Shown here piece by piece: positions 44,400 to 55,900 of a DNA stretch of 64,000 nucleotides (position 1 is the first letter of the stretch; every line of letters begins with the position of its first letter). This stretch comes from Cryoendolithus antarcticus (Eukaryota > Ascomycota > Dothideomycetes > Cladosporiales > Cladosporiaceae). The stretch is from positions 1,015,001 through 1,079,000 of the forward strand of contig NAJO01000011.1 in assembly GCA_002077065.1 (NCBI GenBank). The letters run 5' to 3'. The position numbers and the translations under genes were made by a program. The notes below the pieces were generated by a model. The model made no database searches and was not told the origin of the DNA. It saw only the letters and a program-made list of their open reading frames with translations.

Positions 44400-45068
44400 T
44401 CAGAGCTCATCCAACCTTCGACGACAGTAGTCTGGAATCTTCACATGCGCCTCAGGAGGGTAGTCATCAGCCAACTCGTCGAGCGCGGTGCCGTTGGCAA
44501 CGAACTCGGCACCGAGCCCTTGCATTGCCTCGATCTTGCCCTGCATGCTAGTCGCCATTCTGATCCGACCGAATCCCATTGGCACCTCGTCATCACTGGC
44601 ATACCTCAGCATCCACACGCCCTCCCCTTCGCTTGGCCACCCGAATGTCAACACTTCCGCCTGCGCCTTGGTTGGCTTCCAGTCGTCGAGCCATGCGTGA
44701 CCGAATCTGTCGTTCTGAGATCGCCACCATGTGGCGCCTACACGTCGCAAGCGCTCGCAGAAGGCGTCCTCTTCAGTTGCGTTCATGGAGCGCTCGGTAT
44801 CGAATGCGTGGGGAAGATTGAGATACTGCATGTCGACTATGTCGGCGTCCTTTGTCCAGAGGCCTCCGTATGAGGGGTAACACTGTAAGCGGCAGCCGCG
44901 CATGTTGAATTGGGAGCGAAATGTTGGAGGTGGTCGGGGGATCCATGGTCCGTCGTCGAAGTCTTCTAGTTCGTCAAAGTCATCGTCTGTGCCAGGTCCT
45001 ACAGAGCGAGGGGTGTAAAGGGAAGTGAGCGCCGTGATTAGGGCTACATATATGGTTTTGAATTCCAT
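44400..45068 (-). CDS. Small secreted protein, function unknown (effector-like)
   Basis: 222 residues from ATG at 45068. The first ~23 residues (MEFKTIYVALITALTSLYTP) are a plausible signal peptide, with no later membrane span. The mature protein is acidic at its start (DDDFDELEDFDDG) and has only four cysteines (two in RGCRLQC, one in DAFCERL, one near the end in PDYCRRR). This spacing could form two disulfides. I do not recognise a family. Size and secretion fit a candidate secreted effector or cell-wall protein, but nothing in the sequence proves a role. A strong TATA box stands 75-83 bp upstream, suggesting a sharply regulated gene. Confidence 0.7.
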   Translation of the reverse strand: MEFKTIYVALITALTSLYTPRSVGPGTDDDFDELEDFDDGPWIPRPPPTFRSQFNMRGCRLQCYPSYGGLWTKDADIVDMQYLNLPHAFDTERSMNATEEDAFCERLRRVGATWWRSQNDRFGHAWLDDWKPTKAQAEVLTFGWPSEGEGVWMLRYASDDEVPMGFGRIRMATSMQGKIEAMQGLGAEFVANGTALDELADDYPPEAHVKIPDYCRRRLDEL

Positions 45069-45142
45069 GATCGACTGTAGCGTTGATGGGTAAGTGAGTG
45101 CTCTGTACACGAAGTTGATTACTCGCGTTTTGGGAGGCGTTG

Positions 45143-45150
45143 TATATATA
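45143..45150 (-). promoter_or_regulatory. TATATATA box of the secreted-protein gene
   Basis: An uninterrupted TATATATA lies about 75 bp before the ATG at 45068, the best core-promoter match in the window. Confidence 0.55.
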
Positions 45151-45506
45151 GAACTGGGGTAGCTGTAGTATATATGCTAAGTGGTGGCCTAGGCGACAGG
45201 CTGCAGAAAAGGCTGAGGCACAGTAATCTATTTACTAGCGTGCCTCGCCAGACATCGACGACGCAAGACCGCAACCTTGTTACAGGCGACATGCTGTGTA
45301 TGGTTTCTAGTACTGGTGCCGGTTACCAATTTTACACATCGTGAACTGCCACAACGGGCCATATGAGCTGAGGGAAGATGCCACGGTACGATCCATATGC
45401 ATTGGTCCTGAACTTGGGCAACCATTGTTACTTCCTCATTGACACAGGGCGAGCACCTAGCAGAGAGCACTCATCATAACTAGCTCACGTGGATCTGGAT
45501 GCGGAC
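45151..45506. other. Divergent intergenic region, secreted protein / HET gene
   Basis: Upstream sequence of both genes. No coding signal is seen. Confidence 0.5.
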
Positions 45507-47735
45507 ATGAATCCTGCCGTCACACAATCCGGACTCGCTTTCTCGGTAGACGAGACACATTGTGCAAAAGAGTCCTGCGCAGATGAATTTACGCTATGGC
45601 ACGTTCACGAAGGTCATCCGTATCTCCACGATCCAGCCTACAAGGATCAGGCACTATGTGACAACTGCCGTCGTTTCGACTTCCATCGATTTCTCGGCTT
45701 AAGAGAACTGCGGCCCTACCCACGTTTCGTACGATTCGGCACGACATCAAGCATAGTCTCTGCCGCAAGTTGATCATTCTGTCGACTAGTAACTAGCGTT
45801 CTCTCGACAGAGGGTGATGTCAGTGCCAGTAATCAAGCGCAAGTATTTTCAATAAGCGCCCGCAAGTACGAAAGCACTGCGGTGTGGCATCTCAGGTTGT
45901 ACGGTGAACAAAGAGTTGAGGATGATATCCAGTTGCAACAAGTATCACCCGCTCATCGCCTACACCACGGACGTATACGTACTCCTTTTGTTGATGCTAC
46001 ACTGATCCGGGAATGGCTAAATCAGTCGATGGGATACGCGAAGAGTTTGCCACCACCGCCCGGTCTACTTCTGATTGACGTGCAACAAAATCGACTGATC
46101 CATGCGACCGTCTCGTTGCAATACTTTGCACTGAGCTATGTATGGGGAGGACCACAACAAAGTGAGACAACATCCCAAAACGTAGAGGCTCGTCTGCGCC
46201 TAGGTGGCCTCGCGAATGTCATCGATGACCTGCCCCGGACATTGCAAGACGCTATAAGTCTCACGCGCATGGTGGGAGAGCGTTACCTTTGGGTCGATTC
46301 GATGTGCATCGCTCAGGACGACCAGACTGGAGCAAAGCCGGCTCAGATCGAAGCGATGGCTGACATTTATGCGGGCGCCAGCGCTACCATCATCGCTGGG
46401 TATGGTGACAATGCGCGCGCCGGCTTGCCTGGTGTGGGTACAGCCCGAATCCGCGTATCACAGCAGGCGACTGTATGCGGCATTGATCTTGCTACGTACT
46501 ACGATGTAGGGAGGGTCTTGCTCAACAGCAAGTGGTCGAGCCGAGCATGGACATTCCAGGAACAACATCTTGCACGCCGATGCCTGATCTTCACTGAGGA
46601 AGGCGCAATGCTCTCTGCCGGACGCGAACGTTGGGAGGAGAGCAAATATGGAAGCACGGTGCGCGTCAAGTCTGACTTTGGCTTGCATGCCGACGATGGG
46701 ACCGATCGTCGAGTAGTATATGCGCGATCAGTTGGCCTTTATACCGCCCGGGAACTTTCGGAACCTACAGACATCCTCAATGCGTACCAAGGCCTGTTAC
46801 GAGTCATGAAGCAACGCTTCTTCCACAGTCCCTACGTGCATGGGTTGCCTATCAGTGAGATTGACTTTGCTCTTCAATGGACACTTTCCAGCATTAGGTC
46901 GACCCCATACGGCTTCGTTCGCCGTTCTGGCAAGGATGGTCAGTGTTTGTTCCCCAGCTGGAGCTGGTCAGGTTGGATCAGTTGCGTCACGTGGGACGAA
47001 GCACTGACAAAACAACACTCCCGCATTCGATGGATAAATAGCAAGAATGCGGTCGTAGGGAGCTCTCAGCTGTTCAGTGACCAGTCCGCACTCTGAACTT
47101 CCAAAGCTACGCAAGCGAGCTGTGGCGTGGATGGCGTCCAGTCCAACTCCAACGTTGAAGCGGCCCCGTTTGTCTTGACTAATCTTGGAGGCCTGCCTGT
47201 GGAGGTCATGCTCGCATCGTTCGGATACGAAGCAGAACTCCGCAGTGTGAAGCCTCATACGGGGGGATTCGTTCGTTCTGGAGAACTAATCTTTTTGCAC
47301 GATGCACGAGGGCATCCAGTGGGCCACATCAGGGCTTCGTGCTCGACGATCTCCCCTGGCCAGGACGACCATCGATGCGAGTGCATCGCTATGAGTAGGG
47401 TGCGAAATAACAGCCGCCATCCCGAGGAATACGACCCTGATCTCGGACACGATCTATGGGATGTGACTCAGCAGAGCGAGTGCGACATGAGCGCTTACCA
47501 GGGAGGTGACAAGTGCGATGTTTACCCACTTATCGACCGCTGGAGTTGCCAATGGCTGGATACTGAGACGTACGATGCGACGAAGCTTTGGTGTCGGTAC
47601 TCTGTCATGCTCATCTCCAGGAGGCCCGATCCCGACGGAGGACCAGATCTGGCATCTAGGGTCGGTCTGGGAGTCTGTCACATTGATGGCTTTCTCTCCG
47701 CGGACCCGAAGTGGACACGTCTACAACTGGTGTAA
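45507..47735 (+). pseudogene. HET-domain protein gene interrupted by two in-frame TGA codons
   Basis: One frame of 743 codons runs from ATG 45507 to a stop at 47733-47735. It is broken only by TGA at 45771-45773 and 47094-47096. Its order is that of a full-length heterokaryon-incompatibility protein: an N-terminal Cys-rich zone (CDNCRRFDFHRFL, and a stop at the first position of a CxFC-like site before SFCRLV), then the HET domain (FALSYVWGGP, LPRTLQDAISLTRMVGERYLWVDSMCIAQ, YAGASATIIAGYG), then FPSWSWSGWISCVTW, and a C-terminal region ELIFLHDARGHPVGHI ... YSVMLISRR ... RVGLG. HET proteins trigger non-self recognition and cell death. A 39 bp GTGACC...CAAG interval could remove the second stop but is shorter than any intron here. 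No intron fits the first. Confidence 0.7.
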
Positions 47736-48208
47736 AGCATGTGGGCACGAAGGAGCGTACCTTGGCACCGCGAGTGGTATGTCTATGCCGAAATTTCCAG
47801 CCAGGTGCACTGGCAGTGCCATCGCAGCTGGAGTTGACTCTCTGTCTGGTACGAGAAGGGCCGCTTAGAGTCGACTTATGCAGGCAAGATGACCGCCATC
47901 ACTAGCGCCACTAGGCACAATCTCCATCAGCCTTTCCGATAGTATAACAACTATAATGGTGCATTGCTTACCGAGCAGCGACCTAGTTTCCTCAAAACCG
48001 GAAGAGCAGCTCTGCAAAAGCGCGCAAACGCGGTAAGCCGCAGCGAGCGACATTCCACGGGAGGCAGTCTTTATAGGAGCGACAATGGGTGGCGCAAACA
48101 TGTCTCATGTGATGCATGCGACACATACGATACTCATAACTATCATGCCTTCATCCTGGGACCAACTTGGAGATCACGAGCACTACCGAAACCTGCAAGA
48201 TCGACAAG
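47736..48208. other. Short intergenic region
   Basis: 3' flank of the HET gene and promoter side of the RRM gene. No further feature. Confidence 0.5.
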
Positions 48209-48951
48209 ATGGCTTCAGCAGACGTCGCCACCAGACTCTATGTGGGCAATCTCCTATACCAGGTGCAGCCACGTGAAGTCCATGAACTATTCGTCTCGCA
48301 TGGCTTTGGAATGTACGCACACTTGGCCAGCTCCATCCACCGAAATCGCTGCTAACGAATCGCAGCAAGAACGTTGACATGTCCATCGACCCTTTCAAGC
48401 ACCGAAACCCTTCGTACTGTTTCGTCGATCTGCACACGGCAGATGACGCTACTCGTGCAATGCAGAACTTGCAGGGCCTCACCATTCGGGAAAGACCCGT
48501 TAGGATCAAGCCGCATACCGAGAGATCCGATCGCCAGAACAAACCACCGACGAAGTCTTTCGACTATGGTCCACACGCCCGCATATTTCCCACACGAACC
48601 GACGTTCCACGCAAAAGCTCCACGTTCGACCGTTGGAGTCGCGAAGACCTTCAGAAGACTTGTGACAACGCTACAGCCGAAGCTCGACGCCTGTTTGTTG
48701 GGGGCATGAGCCGGATTCCGCATCCGGACGTTGTGGATGCTGATATTAGAGATCTGTTCCAGGGCTGGGAAGTCCTCGCTGTGAGCAAACTAATATCGCC
48801 ACGGATCCATTGGACCCAAGAAGCCCCCGGCTCGCGGCACTATTGTTTCGTGGACTTCGTGAGTCCGCAGGAGGCGCGAAGGGCGGTGGCGAACTGCGAT
48901 GGACAGCCTACGCCACAGGGTGGGAGGTATAAGATCGAGCTTGCACGATAG
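48209..48951 (+). CDS. RNA-binding protein with two RRM domains
   Basis: Exons 48209-48312 and 48366-48951 (53 bp intron with GTACGC donor and GCTAAC branch site) give 229 residues. RRM1 (about 7-80) has RNP2 RLYVGNL and RNP1-like SYCFVDL. The intron falls inside RRM1, and splicing restores HGFGIKNVDMSIDPFK. RRM2 (about 135-228) has RRLFVGGM and HYCFVDFVS. Between them lies a basic, proline-containing linker. The function is probably RNA binding in the nucleus; no specific fungal ortholog is recognised. It has no RGG or SR tail. Confidence 0.85.
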
Positions 48952-49455
48952 TTATGATAATGCTGTGATGCGGAGCTACAATACTGCTATCAGCCCCGCT
49001 TTCGAATATCTGAGCGCTGGCTGACGGAAAGCTCAACTCTCATGCAGGGTCAGTAGAAGTGGACAATTCGAATGTCGGATTCTGCTTGTGTCCGAGTCAA
49101 GGCGCCAGGATCGAAATGCAGGACGAGCGACGTAATTAAATCGAAGATCGTATCGGATGATGTCTGAACACAATCATCATCCTCCCGAAGGCACGCCTGT
49201 CGGGTCATGAGTCGTCGGCGTCGTGTATAGCGACGGAGCATCATTATCTTCCACGTGTAACGTCTCGCGTTACGATTTGACTTTACCGTTCACGGGATTT
49301 CGGGCTTATGAACTTACCCAGACCTCGCAAAGGCATCATCATGGCAACTGCCAGGCAATATAGATGATTCAATTGCCTGCCATAACATACGATGCAGCAT
49401 TTCGTCAAGCCCTGTTAGAATGTCATAGGCGTGTAGTCATTCGATTCGTACTACC
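48952..49455. other. Intergenic region upstream of the SDR gene
   Basis: No gene or RNA recognised. Confidence 0.5.
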
Positions 49456-50514
49456 ATGCCGTCCTTCGCAGATATCCGGCAGTTCGTTGTCGGGCAAGCG
49501 TTCGAAACTCCTGCTCTTCCCAAAACTTCATTCCGTGGCAAGACCGTCATTGTCACTGGCGCCAACTCAGGGCTTGGACTGGAGTGTGCGAAACACCTGT
49601 GTGCCCCGATAGTAAAGTAATATTCTTCAAAATCAGTCCATACTAATGCTTTCCATAGTGTGGCGCTCGATGTCACACGCTTGCTCCTAGCCTGTCGTAA
49701 CGCCGAACGTGGCGAGGAGGCTCGTAAGAACATACTCCGATCGCAAGCCGACTGCAAGACCGTCATCGAGGTCGTCATAATCGACATGAGTGACAGCAAG
49801 TCTGTGATCGCATTCGCCGAGAGCATTGCCGCGAGATTCGACCGGGTTGACGCTCTGATAGCCAACGCAGGCATTGACACTCTGACTTTCGAGCTCGTGG
49901 GCGGCGACGAAAGCACACTGGCTGTCAACGTTGTCGGAACCATGCGGCTGGCCATCAAGATGCTGCCGAAACTACAGGAGACTGCGACGCAAACTGGAAG
50001 TCCTACTCACCTGAGTGTCGTTGGGTCGTCGATTCACGCCTTTGCACCGGACGGACAAATTACGTCTCCTACCAAGGGTCAGATCTTCGCAACATTGAAT
50101 GACGAGAAGAAAGCTGAGATGAGCTCGCGCTACTTCTTAAGCAAGCTGATTGTCATGCTCTGCACGCAGGAGCTTGCAACTCGCTCCAGCAAGGGACGGT
50201 ACAAGGATGTCGTAGTCAATTGTGTCAATCCGGGATGGTGTAAGACAAAGCTCTTCCGCGTAGACGATGGGGGTCTCGGCGGGCGTATTGGCCTTCGTTT
50301 GCTTGGCAGGACCGCGGAAGAGGGGAGTAGGACGCTGGTCAATGCCATCTCTGGTGATCGGGATACTCATGGTGCGTACCTGAGCGAGTGTCGACCGAAG
50401 GAGATGTCTGCTTTCGTTCGGAGTGCGGCCGGTCATGCATCTCGAGAGCAGCTCTGGGTGGAGTTGATGGCGAAACTGGACGCAGCGGACCCGGTTCTCT
50501 CGCAGACGATATGA
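49456..50514 (+). CDS. Short-chain dehydrogenase/reductase (retinol-dehydrogenase-like)
   Basis: Exons 49456-49598 and 49659-50514 (60 bp intron, GTGTGC donor, ACTAAT branch site) give 332 residues. The NAD(P)-binding Rossmann motif TGANSGLG lies in exon 1 (about residues 34-41), so exon 2 alone looks N-truncated. Further SDR marks are LLLACRNAERG after beta-2, suggesting NADP preference, then ANAG, the catalytic Ser in SVVGSSIHAFA, and YFLSK (YxxxK). VNPGWCKT is the nucleotide-binding turn after beta-6. It is a classical SDR of the RDH-like fungal group; substrate unknown. It has no membrane segment. Confidence 0.92.
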
Positions 50515-51861
50515 TGCTCTCTCACTGCCGTCTTTGTGGTCCTCAGTGTCAGGACTGGTGAAGCAAGTGGCAGGTGTAGCTACCATCAATCGCAATGAGC
50601 CTATCGTGAGGAAGAGCTTGTGGCTCATTGGAGACCAGTCAGAGACTTGGACGCCGGTGTAGACCATAGTGCTTAACATTGCTATGAAATTACGCAGGCC
50701 AACGTTGTTGCTAGGTAGTAGTATGATGGGACGACCTCAACTCAAGCAACGTTGACAGAGTCCGCTGCCCGCAGTGACCATCCTGCCTGCGCATGCACCC
50801 TACGTATCATGCTGGAGAGCTAACAGTGACTGCGCTGTGCCTTGTCTGCGAAGCGAGTCCCGTGCGCGGATGTAGTGCCTTGTCTGGAAGCGAGCCGAGT
50901 TCCTGATCGCCTTACGCATGCCACGTGCATTAGCAGCGAACTCTGTCGGAGGCCACGAAACACAGTTCCAACGGCGAAGCTACGTGAGGTCCTCATGCCT
51001 CCTTCCGCGGCAGCATTCTTGCATCGCCCGCATCCCAAAGCAGTATGCATACCTGACTTCGCAAGTAGCTTGATCGGTCGATGAAGTCGGTCTCTGAGTT
51101 CTAGATGCCCTCGAGTCAGAGCTGATTACTAGAACACGGACGGTTGCGGCTAATTGTTGACCCTGCATCCTGGAACCGACGCTTGGGTGCACGTGGAGTG
51201 ACGTAGCAGAAAGCTGAATTTTGGGAATGGAGTGAAGTGAGGTTTGGAAGGGATGCAGAACCGATGAGGGATAAAACGCCAGTGAAGGACCTTTTGGATC
51301 TTCCTGCGTACCATGCTATACTTGCTCCATGTCTGTGAATGGATACAGTAGGCTCCGTTCATGTTTCACATGAAGTGACGTCTGCTTTGGCTCAGCTGAT
51401 GATTGCATCATATCGTTTCCCTTCACATGGACTGTGCGAATCTCCCACTATCCCGCTGGGACCTCACCTCGTGGTAGCCCCGTACCCGTATCCCACATCC
51501 ACATGACCCCACTAGAATTATCTCCCACCTGTATTAGCTAGTAAACCGTACCCCTGTGCACTGCTTGATTGTGTACACTTCACTACCCCTACGACCTCGA
51601 GGCATCACATTTGAATTCCTCAGCCAGCGACTCCACGCTTTGGGTGCGAAACGCCGAGGCGAACAGCAAATCAGCTTTACTTGGAAGGGAACAAAAACAA
51701 TAGGCCAGATCACGGTCGCACTCGGCGATTCTCCTGGTCATCTCGCGCAGATCAAGCAATCAGTCGACAGGGAACGAGGCGATCGGCAGACACGTATAGC
51801 TCTGGGCACCTAGACCAGGACCAGGAGAGAATTGTGAACACACGACCTTCGGCAAAGAGAT
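50515..51861. other. Gene-free stretch upstream of the phosphotransfer gene
   Basis: About 1.35 kb, SDR 3' flank on the left and YPD1 promoter on the right. Several short frames have no features. Two CCCCT elements are noted separately. Confidence 0.5.
51551..51590. promoter_or_regulatory. Pair of CCCCT stress-response-like elements
   Basis: CCCCT at 51551-51555 and 51586-51590, about 270-310 bp upstream of the YPD1 start. CCCCT is the Msn2/4-type STRE core. The pairing upstream of a stress-signalling gene is suggestive, but the motif is short. Confidence 0.3.
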
Positions 51862-52605
51862 ATGGCGCCGTCTGCACAGCCTGCAGACGTTCGGGTAAGT
51901 CGATCTGGGGTGTCCTGAGAGCCGCATGTGGGTTGTCTCGCTGTATGGTCGGTTTGGGAAGGCACAGTGAAAGTGGCGATCGGAAGTTTAGACACTACAC
52001 AAGTGCACACTGGCAGCGCGACGAGAGACTTCTACCGGGACGTTGCTCGCTCGAGGCTGTGCAGGTGGCATTTCCCGTCATGTTGAAATCACGCTGACAT
52101 ATTCTCCCACCAGTCTGAAGATGGTTCCGCAGGCACAGCAGACTTTGGCGACAACATCGACTCCACGACCTTCGAGCAGATCCTCGAAATGGACGACGAC
52201 GAAGACGAGCGCGAGTTCTCCCGTGGCATAGTCTACGACTTCTTCACCCAAGCCGATTCGACCTTCAAGCAGATGGACGAGAACTTGTAAGTTAAGATCT
52301 TGGAAACACTCCGAAGACTACACTGACGATGCTCGTACAGAGAGTCCAAAGACCTCAACGCCCTCTCCCAACTCGGCCACTTCCTCAAAGGCTCCAGCGC
52401 CACCCTCGGAATGACGAAAGTGAAAGACTCATGCGAGAAGATCCAGCATTATGGCGCGCACAAAGATGCTTCAGGAACGGAGGATGTTGACGATGATGAA
52501 GTCTGCTTGAAGAACTGCAAGATTAGTATTGAGCAGGCTAAAGTGGAGTTCAAGGAGTGTGAGATTGTGCTGAGGAAGTTTTATCGGGATGATGAGGGAG
52601 CTTGA
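51862..52605 (+). CDS. YPD1: Histidine phosphotransfer protein (Ypd1-type)
   Basis: Exons 51862-51894, 52114-52286 and 52341-52605 join to 156 residues. The first exon encodes only 11 residues (MAPSAQPADVR), and its intron is 219 bp (GTAAGT ... CTGAC ... CCAG). The second intron is 54 bp. The HPt four-helix bundle includes FEQILEMDDDEDEREFS and the phospho-acceptor segment HFLKGSSATLGM, whose His receives phosphate from hybrid histidine kinases and passes it to response regulators of the HOG pathway. The length is close to that of yeast Ypd1 (167). The first exon is the weakest part of the model. Confidence 0.88.
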
Positions 52606-52912
52606 TGCGGGGATGTTCAACGATGAGGGACAATCCACCTATCAGGGAGGGAGTTCACGAAGCAGTGGAGGCGCGGTAGAGTGGCGGACGATGCCCGGTA
52701 TTATCTGGACACGCCTGTCCGCTCCTGCGGCACGAGGGATGATGACGATGACCTTGGAGCGGACATTACAGCATAGCGTAGTGGAGCGCAATCCTAGCAT
52801 TCTACAGACCTGAGCTCGCTGAATGGTTTCTTCATTTGCTGCATACCGTACGCTGAACGCTATCAAAGAATCAGTCTCACACTCGTAGGGCACCCTTAGC
52901 CGCCTGGCTTTC
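52606..52912. other. Short convergent region
   Basis: 3' flanks of YPD1 and the MMS22-like gene. No other feature. Confidence 0.45.
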
Positions 52913-55900
52913 TCACACGACCAAATCGCCTAAGCCATGGTCCTCCTCCTCCTCGATCCTCCTTCTGCCCAGCCTTCGCGTACACGTAATCGCTTGCCAA
53001 CTGTGCTCGAATCGCCGCATACTATCTCGCAGTCCAGCCTCCACTTGCTCAGCAGTTCCAAGCGATGTTACAACGTCCTTCGAACCATTGCCGCGCCGTA
53101 CGTAGTATCGCCCGGTCACTTCGTACCAGTCTTTGGCCAAAGAGTCTTGCAGTTGCCTGGTCGTGAAGTCACCCGTATCTGGGTACCCAGTCGCCACACG
53201 CAATTCTGCCACGGTTCCAAGTTCGTCAGCAATGCCAATATCCTCCATTGGGTCGTGAGGGCGCTCAACGATTATATGTATTGCCTTTCGTAGCTGGTAA
53301 AGCTGGCGAAGAAGCTTGTCGTCGGTGCTTGTGGTCCGACGTATGTGCTGTGCCAGACTGGTGCCGGCGCGGCACAGATCCAATACCCGACTGAGTACCA
53401 CTTTGGTCTCCGCCTTGTCGCGAAAGGCATCTAGGCTTAGTCGTAAAGATCCAAGCATATGCTGGGCACTCAAAAGGACGGCGCCAGATTCTTCCACAGC
53501 CCTTTCTCTGGCCTCGCCGCTATCGAGATCAATGTCATGCAGAAGTTCACTGATGACCGATGTGCAAGCATCTAGTGCAGGCACAGCCAAGATCCAGGAG
53601 CATGCAGATGCGAGCGCATTCTCAATATAGGCCGGTAGTATCGAGGTGATCATGACATACCGCAGACTAGGTCCGGTGTGAGCTTCGACGTGTTCAGGTC
53701 CCGACATCGCTGTTGCCAGCTGCTCGGCGAGATACGCCTGTTGCCCATCGACGGCAGCCCGCTCGGAGACGGTGTGAACGAAGACGGCAAGCTGCTTTCG
53801 AGTCTTTGCGTCACTAAGCTTTGGCACGTACGCTCGTAATCGACCGACGACATATTCCGGGTCGTTGACAGGCAGCGGAAAGACTGACGAGTCGGTGAAG
53901 AAGCGATCGACAGGGCATACGTCGGTGGTGTACTGCTGCAGTGCTGAAACAAGCTGTTGCACAAAGATAACGTACGCGCCTTGAGCCTCGCCTGCAACTG
54001 CATTGCTGCCTGGCGTCTGTAGATCCTGGTAGTTGGACTTCATCGCTTGCATCAGCTGCCGCAGTAGATTTGCGTAGGTCCTGCGTAGCTCAGACAGCGC
54101 TTGTGGGTGGGCGTACATTGCGCTATTGTAGCCATCGCGCATGCTAGAGAGCACACTCGCAATCGTCGCTAGTCGACGTTCTCGAAGTTTTTGCAGTGTG
54201 ACAATAGTATCGGAGCCATCTGCACTGCTGACGAATGGCAGATTAGACAGCAGATCATCCTCATCGCGGTACCTCAACAGTGCCGCGGTAAGCTCATGCT
54301 GATACTTCAGATTCGACTCGCGCTCGACCAGCGACTTGAGCCAGGCTGTGAGGACTGTGCACTTCAAGCTCGAGAACGCTTCACGGCCGGTCGCGACGAG
54401 TCGGGCAAGAAACAGAGGCGTATATTTGCGATGTTGTGCGGTGTCGCGTAGCTGATACCATGCTCCGGGACTGTAGTCGTCAACTAGATTGCTCCACGTG
54501 TGACTGCCCTGCTGAACGAGGCGTGAGCCCAGAGCAGCCCACACCTCGATCAGCTTCATTAAGAGAGCGTCATCGGGGGCAAATTCGGATCCATACGCAT
54601 TCGACACAAGGGGTGCCACATGTTCGGCCAAGCAAGTGACGATGTCCTTCTTAGCGTTGTCCATAGCACGCATTGAATCGCCATCGAGGTCTTGAAATAT
54701 ACTACTGTCGCCGTAGTCTTGGCTGTCATCGCTGACAGGCTGGCTCTCGTCTTTTGCAGCATCTGGTCGTATGGCTACCAGGATCTCGATCAACTCCAGC
54801 GCTTCGTTGAAGACCGGCAGTAGGCGTCTTTCGGACGGATCGAAGCTGTCAAAAGCTTTCCAGGGCTCTGCGGTCTTTATGAAGAATAGCGCCCCGCTGA
54901 CATCTTTAGCAGATGAAACTGCGCGCCGCATGCAAGCCAGCAAGTCAACGAGCATTGCCGCGACTTGTCGCTGATTGGTAGCCACTGTACGCTCGAGCAG
55001 ATCATGAGTCAACCCCAGCGTACCTTGTGCGGTAGCTTCTGCGTACTGCTGCTGAGCCTCTGTGCGCGCTAGTCGATACTGACTACAAGTGGCATGCACC
55101 ATGTCCTTATACCAGGCTGCGAGCGGTCCGAGGACTACCTGATCTTCGTCAAGGGACATCTGGAAAGCCGCCAGATTCGCCCATGACTTGATGATGATGC
55201 GGCAGGCTTCGATATGGGATGTGTTCAGGTCGACCAGGTCTTGCAGAAGCCTGATACTTGGCCGACCAGACGGCGGCGCAGCAAAGTACAACGTACTCAG
55301 GAGATCGCAGTGATTGCGAAGCGCTTCAATGTCTGACTGCTTGACTTCTGCATCCCGTCGATACACTCGTGCATGATTTGGGATGAAGCGCCAGGTCATG
55401 CTTGCGATCTTCTTGTCGGTATAAACACCATGCTGTCGCAGACCGCGGTTTGTCACTGCCAGCAGCTTCAGGAAGATGTGGAATGATCGGTCCTGAGGGA
55501 TGACAAGAAGGTCAGGCTTGCCTCCAGCAAGGTGCTCGAGGAAGTCAGGAGATCCGTGACCGTGCTCATTACGTAGAAGGCCGAGGCCTCGTTTAGCGAA
55601 GAAATCGAGAATCGTACCCAGTACAGGCTCGCATGTCCAGCATTGCCAGGTCGCGACAAGCGTGTAGCAGCGAGTCATGATCGCACGAATGTACTCGTTG
55701 ATCGTGGACCCATGTTGGCGGCTTGTAGCAGCGTACAGCTCAAAGCAGCGACTGATCACAGCACGAGGCAGTGTCCAATCCATGGACGGCATGTTGGAGG
55801 AGCCAGTGTCCACGACACGACCAGTAGCTGGGAGAGCGATAGCAGGAAGAAGGGTGAACACAGAATACCATAGGCTGTCAAGTTCACGAACCGAGACCAT

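Noticed and set aside
40764..47096. UGA recoded as Trp or Cys in this genome
   Set aside because: Many genes in the window end naturally at TGA (TRP5, COX11, lipase, uL16m, tetraspanin), so a general recoding is excluded.
51556..51813. 85-codon frame upstream of YPD1 as a gene
   Set aside because: It overlaps the likely promoter, has no recognisable features and no splice continuity.
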